Assembly: GCA_017394475.1 (NCBI GenBank)
Contig: JAFPYQ010000324.1
Span: forward strand, 1-12,216
Direction: 5' to 3'
DNA: 12,216 bases
From: Oscillospiraceae bacterium
GTDB taxonomy: Bacteria > Bacillota > Clostridia > Oscillospirales > Ruminococcaceae
This document shows, piece after piece, positions 7,264-12,216 of the stretch. Within the stretch, counting starts at the first letter, position 1. Every line of letters starts with the position of its first letter. A program made the position numbers and the translations under genes. Under the pieces are notes generated by a model that was not told the DNA's origin, did no database searches, and worked only from the letters and a program-made list of their open reading frames with translations.

Positions 7264-7285
7264 CATAATGTCATTCGACATTATG
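7264..7285. repeat. 22-bp inverted repeat over the transport promoter start site
   Basis: CATAATGTC (7264-7272) and GACATTATG (7277-7285) are perfect 9-base inverted arms around ATTC. The repeat begins four bases after the -10 box and covers the predicted +1, a classic repressor position. It is unlike the LacI-type sites nearby; the AT-rich arms with a GTC/GAC core would suit a winged-helix dimer such as a GntR-type regulator. It could also form a hairpin at the very 5' end of the mRNA. No regulator gene for it is in the window. Confidence 0.6.
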
Positions 7286-7309
7286 CACTCTAAGAACGAC
7301 GGAATTTTA

Positions 7310-7323
7310 TGAAAGCGTTCACA
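7310..7323 (+). promoter_or_regulatory. Consensus cre / LacI-family operator before the binding-protein gene
   Basis: TGAAAGCGTTCACA matches TGWAANCGNTNWCA at every specified position. It sits about 43-56 bases after the predicted start of transcription and five bases before the Shine-Dalgarno sequence of the binding-protein gene. A bound CcpA or local LacI-type protein there would act as a roadblock. It is the counterpart of the site at 206-219 at the other promoter. Confidence 0.78.
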
Positions 7324-7341
7324 TTTCAAGGAGAGATAAGT

Positions 7342-8754
7342 ATGAAAACCAAGAAGATCATCGCAGGTATCATGAGTCTTGCAGTTGCAGGCGCACTTGC
7401 AGGCTGCGGAGGCGGTTCCTCCAACACAGCGCCCGCACAGGCTACAACACAGGCACCCGCAGACACTGCTGCTCCCACGGTCGAGGAGCAGGAAGCAGGC
7501 GCAGTCACCACAGCAGGCGAACAGGTGACAGCAGCCGAGACCAACGAGAACATCTCCCTTTCCATCTCATGGTGGGGCGGCGATTCCCGTCACGAGGCTA
7601 CTCAGAAGGCTCTTGATGCATTTACCGCAGCTCATCCCAATATCACCATCGAGCCTCAGTTCGGTGCATGGTCAGGCTGGGAGGAGAAGATGTCCACAGC
7701 TTTCTATGCAGGCACAGCACCCGATGTGAACCAGGTAAACTGGAACTGGCTCTATAACTTCTCCGGCGACGGCTCCATCTTTGCAGATATCTCTGCACTG
7801 GCTGATTTCGATACTTCACAGTACGATCCCGTTGCACTTAAACAGTGTACGGTAGCAAACAAGCTGCAGGCTATCCCCGTTTCCATGACAGGCCGTATCT
7901 TCTACTGGAACAAGTCCACATTTGAAAAGGCCGGCATAGATACTCCCAAGTCCCTGGCAGATCTCCTGGCAGCAGGTGAGACCTTCAAGACAGTTCTCGG
8001 CGATGATTACTATCCTCTCGCAGTGGGTGAGTACGACAGAATGATACTCATGACACTTTATCTTGAATCCAAGTACGGCAAGGAATGGGTAAAGGACAAC
8101 ACCACACTCAATTACACTGTTGAAGAGATCGCAGACGGCATGGCATTCATCGACAGCCTCGAGGATGCTCATGTTATCCCCTCCATCGCTACTATCACAG
8201 GCGACGGCGCTGATTCTCTCGACAAGAACCCCAAGTGGATGGAAGGCAAGTATGCAGGCATCTTTGAATGGGATTCCTCCGCAAGCAAGTATGAGGGCGC
8301 TCTCAATGAGGGTCAGGAATTCATGGTCGGCGAATACTTCCCCGATATGGGTGAAACTCACGGCGGTTTTGCAAAGGTTTCCCTGGGCTTCTCCATCTGC
8401 GAGACCAGCCAGCACAAGGCAGAGGCTGCACAGCTCCTGAACTTCATGCTCAATGAAGCAGAGGGCGTTGAGATAATGGGCTCCGAAAGAGGAATACCCC
8501 TCTCCAAGTCCGCACTCAGTCTGTGCAAGGAAAAGGGAATACTCAATCCCACAGTTGCTGAGGCAAATGCAAAGGTGCTCACATGGGTATCCTTCGGCCT
8601 TGACCCCAACTATGAGAATGCAAAGCTCAAGAATGCTCCCGACGGTGTTTATCAGGATGCTTTCGGCGGACTTTCCTTCGATGAGTACGATGTGAACAAG
8701 GCAGCTCAGGTGCTCTATGACGGAGTTACTGCCGTTCTCAGCGGACAGGCATAA
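7342..8754 (+). CDS. Sugar ABC transporter substrate-binding lipoprotein (family 1)
   Basis: Captures an oligosaccharide outside the membrane and hands it to the permeases encoded downstream. The 470-residue product starts with a lipoprotein signal peptide: MKTKK, a hydrophobic stretch to residue 20, and lipobox LAGC with Cys22 as the lipid anchor. Residues 23-68 are a flexible Ala/Thr/Pro/Gln-rich linker. The mature domain begins near ISLSISWWGGDSRHEATQKA and follows the UgpB/MalE-type family 1 pattern (LDAFTAAHPNITIEPQFGAWSGW, then AFYAGTAPDVNQ). AAGGAG (7328-7333) lies eight bases before ATG 7342. An in-frame ATG at 7309 was not used because it lies in the operator and would put 11 polar residues before the signal peptide. 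The substrate is inferred from GH105 and the uronate genes: probably unsaturated rhamnogalacturonan or galacturonan oligomers. Confidence 0.93.
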   Translation: MKTKKIIAGIMSLAVAGALAGCGGGSSNTAPAQATTQAPADTAAPTVEEQEAGAVTTAGEQVTAAETNENISLSISWWGGDSRHEATQKALDAFTAAHPNITIEPQFGAWSGWEEKMSTAFYAGTAPDVNQVNWNWLYNFSGDGSIFADISALADFDTSQYDPVALKQCTVANKLQAIPVSMTGRIFYWNKSTFEKAGIDTPKSLADLLAAGETFKTVLGDDYYPLAVGEYDRMILMTLYLESKYGKEWVKDNTTLNYTVEEIADGMAFIDSLEDAHVIPSIATITGDGADSLDKNPKWMEGKYAGIFEWDSSASKYEGALNEGQEFMVGEYFPDMGETHGGFAKVSLGFSICETSQHKAEAAQLLNFMLNEAEGVEIMGSERGIPLSKSALSLCKEKGILNPTVAEANAKVLTWVSFGLDPNYENAKLKNAPDGVYQDAFGGLSFDEYDVNKAAQVLYDGVTAVLSGQA

Positions 8755-8775
8755 AAGCTTACTAAAGAAATAAAC

Positions 8776-8818
8776 GGTCTCTGCCGGAGATCCGTAGAAC
8801 GGCTTTCCGGCAGGGACT
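8776..8818 (+). other. Strong intergenic mRNA hairpin after the binding-protein gene
   Basis: GGTCTCTGCCGGA (8776-8788) pairs with TCCGGCAGGGACT (8806-8818), 13 pairs with two G-U wobbles. Inside, CCGT (8792-8795) pairs with ACGG (8799-8802). It starts 22 bases after the binding-protein stop. What follows on the RNA is A-rich, not U-rich, so it is not a standard intrinsic terminator. Such hairpins in ABC operons commonly protect the upstream mRNA from 3' exonucleases, giving more binding protein than permease. Confidence 0.72.
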
Positions 8819-8854
8819 AAAATTATCAAAAAATACCTATAGGATAAACTGTGC

Positions 8855-8865
8855 AAAGGCGGTGA
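8855..8865 (+). promoter_or_regulatory. Ribosome binding site fixing the GTG start of the GH105 gene
   Basis: AAAGGCGGTGA differs from the full anti-Shine-Dalgarno complement AAAGGAGGTGA at one base. It ends four bases before GTG 8870 (seven from its GG core). No in-frame ATG fits nearby, so this site decides the start. Confidence 0.72.
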
Positions 8866-8869
8866 CGGC

Positions 8870-9964
8870 GTGTCTGCTCAAAGCTACATCAAAGGGATCC
8901 TCAGCGGATACAAGCACTACAAGGATTACTGGAACTACGAAGACGGCTGTATACTCATGGGCTGCAAGCAGCTTTATGAGGCAACAGGGGAAAGGGCATA
9001 CCTGGATTTTATCCTTGACTATACAGATCCTCTCATCACAGCGGACGGAACTATAACAAACTTCGAGTTCGGAAAGCACAGCATAGACAGTTTCAATGCA
9101 GGCAAGATACTGTTCCTGGCGTATGACAAGACAGGCGATGAGCGGTACAGGAAAGCCATAGATTTCCTGATGAGGGAGCTGAGAGATCAGCCCCGCACTG
9201 CAGAGGGCAATTTCATACACAAAGCTATCTACCCCGGACAGGTCTGGCTGGATGGGCTCTATATGGCTCAGCCCTTCTACATGGAATATGAGACCAGATA
9301 CGGCGGGAAGGAGCATTACAATGATATCCTCTCCCAGTTCCGCAATGTCCGTAAATACATGTATGACAGTGTAAAAGGACTCTACTATCACGGATATGAT
9401 ACTCTGAAGGAACAGCCGTGGTGTGATAAGCAGACAGGACTTTCCCCCAACTTCTGGCTGCGCTCCGTGGGCTGGTACCTGATGGCACTGATCGATGTGA
9501 TAGACAATATGTCCGAGGAGATTTACGAGCAGTACAGGGAATACTGCGATCTGTTCCGCGAGGCGGTGACAGGTATCCTCAGATACCGTGCAGAGGACGG
9601 GCTGTTCTGTCAGGTCATAGACCACATGGATACAGCAGGGAACTATACCGAAACATCGGGCTCTGCAATGATAGCCTATGCCATAATGAAGGCCGCAAGG
9701 CTCAAGGTCCTCAGCCGCGAAAAGTACGAGCCCATAGGTATTGATATATTTGATTCGATCGTGAAGAATAAGCTGAAGGACGTCCCCGACGGTTCACAGT
9801 CTCTTACAGATATATGCTGGGTGGCAGGACTGGGACCGGGTGACAAGCGTGACGGAAGCGTGGCGTATTACCTTTCCGAAAAGATAGTCTCGGACGATGC
9901 GAAAGGTGTGGGCCCATTTATGATGGCCTATGCGCAGAAGCTCCTGCTTGAAAAAACAAGATGA
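8870..9964 (+). CDS. GH105 unsaturated rhamnogalacturonyl/galacturonyl hydrolase (YteR-like)
   Basis: Hydrates and releases the 4,5-unsaturated uronic acid at the non-reducing end of lyase-generated pectin oligomers, giving 5-keto-4-deoxyuronate for KduI. The 364-residue product is close to B. subtilis YteR (about 373). It shows the GH105/GH88 (alpha/alpha)6-barrel pattern: ILMGCKQLYEATGERAYLDF near the start, HKAIYPGQVWLDGLYMAQPF at 117-136 with Asp128 as the probable catalytic acid (YteR Asp143), FWLRSVGWYLMAL at 195-207, ETSGSAMIAYAI at 261-272, and GVGPFMMAYAQ near the end. There is no signal peptide, so it acts in the cytoplasm on imported oligomers. It lies between the binding-protein and permease genes. 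Rhamnogalacturonan and other unsaturated uronide substrates cannot be separated by eye. Confidence 0.91.
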   Translation: MSAQSYIKGILSGYKHYKDYWNYEDGCILMGCKQLYEATGERAYLDFILDYTDPLITADGTITNFEFGKHSIDSFNAGKILFLAYDKTGDERYRKAIDFLMRELRDQPRTAEGNFIHKAIYPGQVWLDGLYMAQPFYMEYETRYGGKEHYNDILSQFRNVRKYMYDSVKGLYYHGYDTLKEQPWCDKQTGLSPNFWLRSVGWYLMALIDVIDNMSEEIYEQYREYCDLFREAVTGILRYRAEDGLFCQVIDHMDTAGNYTETSGSAMIAYAIMKAARLKVLSREKYEPIGIDIFDSIVKNKLKDVPDGSQSLTDICWVAGLGPGDKRDGSVAYYLSEKIVSDDAKGVGPFMMAYAQKLLLEKTR

Positions 9965-10007
9965 TCCTGATGCATTGCATCCGTATAAACGGAAAATGAG
10001 GGCAGTT

Positions 10008-10928
10008 ATGGAAAACAGCAAGAAAGGCGGCACTACCGCCCCCACTAAGCTGCAGGTGTTCTACAGGCGCAACTACGGCGGACTGTTCATACTGATATGG
10101 CTCGTGGGATTCCTTATATTCAGATTATATCCTTTCATATCATCATTCTATTACAGCTTTACGGATTTCCACCTTTTCAAGGGCGTTACACAGACAGGTC
10201 TGATGAACTACAAGCAGATCTTTTCCGACCCCAAGATAACAGGTCCGCTCCTCACCACCTTCAAGTATGTTATCATGACCGTGCCCCTCAAGCTCGTGTT
10301 TGCTCTGTTCATCGCCTATATCCTCAATTATAAGATCAAGGGCGTTGCATTGTTCAGAACGGTCTACTACATACCCTCCATCCTCGGCGGTTCGGTGGCT
10401 ATAGCTGTGCTGTGGAAGGCTCTTTTCGCACAGCAGGGACTTATCAACTCCGCTCTTGCACTTTTTGGCATCGCGGGCAAGAACTGGCTGGCTGAAAAGG
10501 ACAGCGCACTCTTCATAATCACTCTGCTGCGTGTATGGCAGTTTGGTTCGGCTATGGTGCTGTTCCTTGCGGCGCTGAAAAATGTCCCCCCCGAGCTGTA
10601 TGAGGCAGCGCTCATAGACGGCGCATCAAGGGCAAAGCAGTTCATATCCATCACGGTGCCCCTGATCACTCCCATAGTTTTCTATAACCTCATCACTCAG
10701 ATGTGCCAGGCCTTCCAGGAATTCAACGGTCCCTTCATCATCACACAGGGCGGTCCCCGCGGTGCTACCACACTGTTCTCGCTGCTCATCTACAACAGGG
10801 CGTTCAAGGCCTTTGAGATGGGTATGGCAAGTGCGGAGGCATGGGTGCTGTTCGTGATAGTCATGGTGCTCTCGATAATCTCGTTCCTCAGTCAGAAGTA
10901 CTGGGTGTACTACGGCGACGAAAGGTAA
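10008..10928 (+). CDS. ABC sugar transporter permease, MalF/UgpA type
   Basis: One half of the membrane channel for oligosaccharide uptake. The 306-residue product has about six hydrophobic segments (roughly 25-47, 82-107, 118-140, 167-190, 212-236 and 277-298). The cytoplasmic EAA loop that docks on the ATPase is at 199-212 (EAALIDGASRAKQF), followed by ITVPLITP. GPFIITQGGPRGATT at 241-255 is typical of MalF/UgpA/LplB-type subunits. ATG 10008 is chosen with GAGGG (9998-10002) just upstream, 43 bases after the GH105 stop. Further in-frame ATGs at 9996 and 9930 lack a good binding site, and the 9930 start would overlap the GH105 gene by 35 bases. No ATPase gene is present in the window, so a shared multitask ATPase is likely. 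Confidence 0.92.
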   Translation: MENSKKGGTTAPTKLQVFYRRNYGGLFILIWLVGFLIFRLYPFISSFYYSFTDFHLFKGVTQTGLMNYKQIFSDPKITGPLLTTFKYVIMTVPLKLVFALFIAYILNYKIKGVALFRTVYYIPSILGGSVAIAVLWKALFAQQGLINSALALFGIAGKNWLAEKDSALFIITLLRVWQFGSAMVLFLAALKNVPPELYEAALIDGASRAKQFISITVPLITPIVFYNLITQMCQAFQEFNGPFIITQGGPRGATTLFSLLIYNRAFKAFEMGMASAEAWVLFVIVMVLSIISFLSQKYWVYYGDER

Positions 10929-10943
10929 GGAGGACAGCGGTTT

Positions 10944-11801
10944 ATGAATTATTCTCAGTCAAAGAAGGTCGGGACTGTCCTGAAATATGTTGTCCTCGTA
11001 CTCGTCGGGTTCTTTATGATCTACCCGCTTATCTGGATGGTGGGCGCTACATTCAAGACCAATAACGAGATCTTCTCCAGCGTTACCCCCTTTACCGCAC
11101 ATCCCACTTTAGAGGGCTTCAAAAACGCCAACAACAGCTACGGCGGACAGATAAACCTTATCCGCTCCATGATAAACACCTACAGCTATGTTCTCCCAAA
11201 GGTGCTGTTCACAGTCATCTCATGTACGCTGACAGCCTACGGCTTCGGCCGATTCAACTTCGTGGGAAAGAATGTGCTCTTTTCCGTGCTCATGGCAACG
11301 CTGTTCCTCCCCAATGTTGTAATGAACGTTCCCCAGTTCATCCTCTACAACAATTTCGGATGGATCGACAGCCCCATATATCTTCCGCTGATACTCCCCT
11401 CACTGTTCGCATTCGATACATACTTCGTCTTCATGATGATACAGTTTTTGAGAGGTATCCCCCGCGAGCTCGATGAGGCAGCCACCATAGACGGATGCAA
11501 CGCGCTCCAGACCCTTGTTCTGGTAATATGTCCGGTGCTCAAGCCTGCTATGGTATCCTGCGCGCTCTTCCAGTTCATGTGGTCATCCAATGACTTCATG
11601 GGTCCCCTGCTCTACGTGAGCACCGCCAAGAGATACCCTGCCACACTGTTCGTCCGCCTTTCCATGGATGCAGACCAGGGCTTTGAGTGGAACAGAGTTC
11701 TCTGTGTATCGCTCATTTCCATAATCCCCTCACTGATAGTGTTCTTCTGCGCACAGAAGAGCTTTGTAGAGGGTATTTCCGCAGGCTCGGTAAAAGGCTG
11801 A
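10944..11801 (+). CDS. ABC sugar transporter permease, MalG/UgpE type
   Basis: Partner of the preceding permease; the two form the heterodimeric channel of a carbohydrate uptake (CUT1-type) importer. The 285-residue product has about six membrane segments (roughly 12-35, 80-101, 110-135, 145-168, 195-217 and 251-270). Its EAA loop is at 178-192 (EAATIDGCNALQTLV), followed by ICPVLKPA. The MalG-like C-terminus (FVEGISAGSVKG) is the tail that in related transporters reaches into the ATPase. AAGGAGG (10927-10933) overlaps the end of the upstream gene; the spacing to ATG is ten bases and the gap between genes 15 bases. It is the last protein gene recognised in the window. Confidence 0.93.
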   Translation: MNYSQSKKVGTVLKYVVLVLVGFFMIYPLIWMVGATFKTNNEIFSSVTPFTAHPTLEGFKNANNSYGGQINLIRSMINTYSYVLPKVLFTVISCTLTAYGFGRFNFVGKNVLFSVLMATLFLPNVVMNVPQFILYNNFGWIDSPIYLPLILPSLFAFDTYFVFMMIQFLRGIPRELDEAATIDGCNALQTLVLVICPVLKPAMVSCALFQFMWSSNDFMGPLLYVSTAKRYPATLFVRLSMDADQGFEWNRVLCVSLISIIPSLIVFFCAQKSFVEGISAGSVKG

Positions 11802-11835
11802 GCGGGCAGCGCCCGCGGGTACCTCGCTTGTTTTT
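11802..11835 (+). terminator. Probable transcription terminator of the transport operon
   Basis: Directly after the last permease stop, GCGGGC (11802-11807) pairs with GCCCGC (11811-11816). A second, partly competing stem GCGGG (11815-11819) with CTCGC (11823-11827) is followed at once by TTGTTTTT (11828-11835). A short GC stem followed by a U-run is the form of an intrinsic terminator. A third pairing, CCTCGC (11822-11827) with GCGAGG (11840-11845), would bury the U-run in a loop and compete with it. Confidence 0.55.
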
Positions 11836-11852
11836 GCCTGCGAGGCGCGTAA

Positions 11853-12216
11853 TTTGCGACCCGACCAATCGGCGATCGTCAGTAATCAGGGTCATAGGGG
11901 CGGATGCCCGAAAAGCATCCTTGCTCCCTTGTGGGGTGTGGGGTGAAACCCCGCAAAGAACGAACCCATCAGCAGAAAACCAACGGCAGAGCGATAAATA
12001 ACCAAACCTAAAAGCCGCCGCACTCAGAAACACAGAACCGGAATTACAAGCCGAATGGTGAAGGTAAAACCGGAAGTGACCGAGTGCGGCGGCTAAACTA
12101 ACATATCAACACCGAGCAGAGCAGCGGCGACAGTCGCTGTGAATGCGGGAAAACAATAGATCCGCAAAGAAGATGTTCCCGTCAGTGAAAGGTTTTATCA
12201 AAGCTATCCGTTTGTG
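11853..12216 (+). ncRNA. Highly structured noncoding segment, possible 5' part of a group II intron
   Basis: No protein gene with a ribosome binding site or recognisable product is seen in these ~360 bases. There are many stems: CCGA/TCGG near 11862-11873; GGATGC/GCATCC, enclosed by GGGGC/GCTCCC, in 11896-11925; GTGGGG/CCCCGC around a TGAAA loop near 11938-11954; AGCCGCCGCACTC (12013-12025) with GAGTGCGGCGGCT (12082-12094), 13 perfect pairs, with an internal CCGG/CCGG pairing; and TGCGG/CCGCA plus CGGGAA/TTCCCG near 12147-12184. The stretch starts TTGCGACCCGACC, which resembles the GUGCG-type 5' end of group II introns, and the style of folding fits domain I. The intron protein would lie beyond the window, so this cannot be confirmed here. 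The strand is assigned on that idea only. Confidence 0.38.

Noticed and set aside
7309..7341. Upstream ATG for the binding lipoprotein
   Set aside because: It lies in the cre/LacI site, has no Shine-Dalgarno sequence and would place 11 residues ahead of a standard lipoprotein signal peptide.
7816..8856. Long antisense open frame (346 codons) opposite the binding-protein gene
   Set aside because: Mirror of a strongly coding gene; no promoter or ribosome binding site and no recognisable product. The same holds for antisense frames at 4180-4842, 1789-2199 and 8837-9625.
9930..10007. Longer form of the MalF-type permease starting at 9930 or 9996
   Set aside because: The first overlaps the GH105 gene with a polar extension; neither has a good ribosome binding site. 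ATG 10008 does.
11687..12033. Overlapping open frames of ~105 codons on both strands at the end of the transport operon
   Set aside because: Both run through the permease end, the terminator stems and structured RNA; arginine/serine-rich low-information products, no start signals.
1..12216. CRISPR array, tRNA, rRNA or insertion sequence
   Set aside because: No regularly spaced repeats, no tRNA/rRNA signatures and no transposase or flanking terminal repeats were seen.

Overview
The window looks like chromosomal DNA from a pectin-using Firmicute, most probably a gut or rumen Ruminococcus-like Clostridia member. This assignment is inferred from the strong AAGGAG-type ribosome binding sites, TTGACA/TATAAT promoters, LacI/CcpA-type operators and the look of the proteins; no marker gene fixes the species. 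Apart from a leftward partial gene at the left edge, all genes read rightward.

Layout. Positions 1-117 (minus strand) hold the N-terminus of a small Cro/C1-type DNA-binding protein that runs off the window. Positions 171-450 carry a consensus sigma-A promoter, a LacI/cre-like operator over the start site and a long, structured 5' leader. Positions 451-7131 form a tight six-gene catabolic operon: tagaturonate reductase (uxaB), altronate dehydratase (uxaA), KDPG aldolase fused to a C-terminal VOC-like domain (eda), 2-keto-3-deoxygluconate kinase (kdgK), 5-keto-4-deoxyuronate isomerase (kduI) and a KduD-type short-chain dehydrogenase. Positions 7132-7341 contain a second promoter with an extended -10, a 22-bp inverted repeat over the start site, a consensus cre/LacI operator and another palindrome. 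Positions 7342-11801 encode a sugar-binding lipoprotein, a cytoplasmic GH105 unsaturated glucuronyl/galacturonyl hydrolase and two ABC sugar permeases. A probable terminator follows at 11802-11835. The last ~360 bases have no convincing gene but are full of strong stem-loops and may be a structured RNA, possibly the 5' part of a group II intron.

How it works together (inference from family knowledge). The binding protein and permeases import unsaturated pectin oligomers (rhamnogalacturonan or oligogalacturonide fragments left by extracellular lyases). No ATPase is encoded here, so a shared MsmX/MsmK-type ATPase from elsewhere is probably used. GH105 removes the terminal unsaturated uronic acid inside the cell. 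That sugar rearranges to 5-keto-4-deoxyuronate and passes through KduI and KduD to 2-keto-3-deoxygluconate (KDG). Free galacturonate would pass through a uronate isomerase (UxaC, not in the window), UxaB and UxaA, also to KDG. KdgK and Eda then yield pyruvate and glyceraldehyde 3-phosphate. Both branches of galacturonate catabolism and the importer thus sit in two adjacent transcription units carrying the same type of operator.

The genes themselves are well-known families. The less explained parts are the aldolase-VOC fusion, the folded uxaB leader, the operator array at 7167-7323, the hairpin after the binding-protein gene and the folded tail at 11853-12216.
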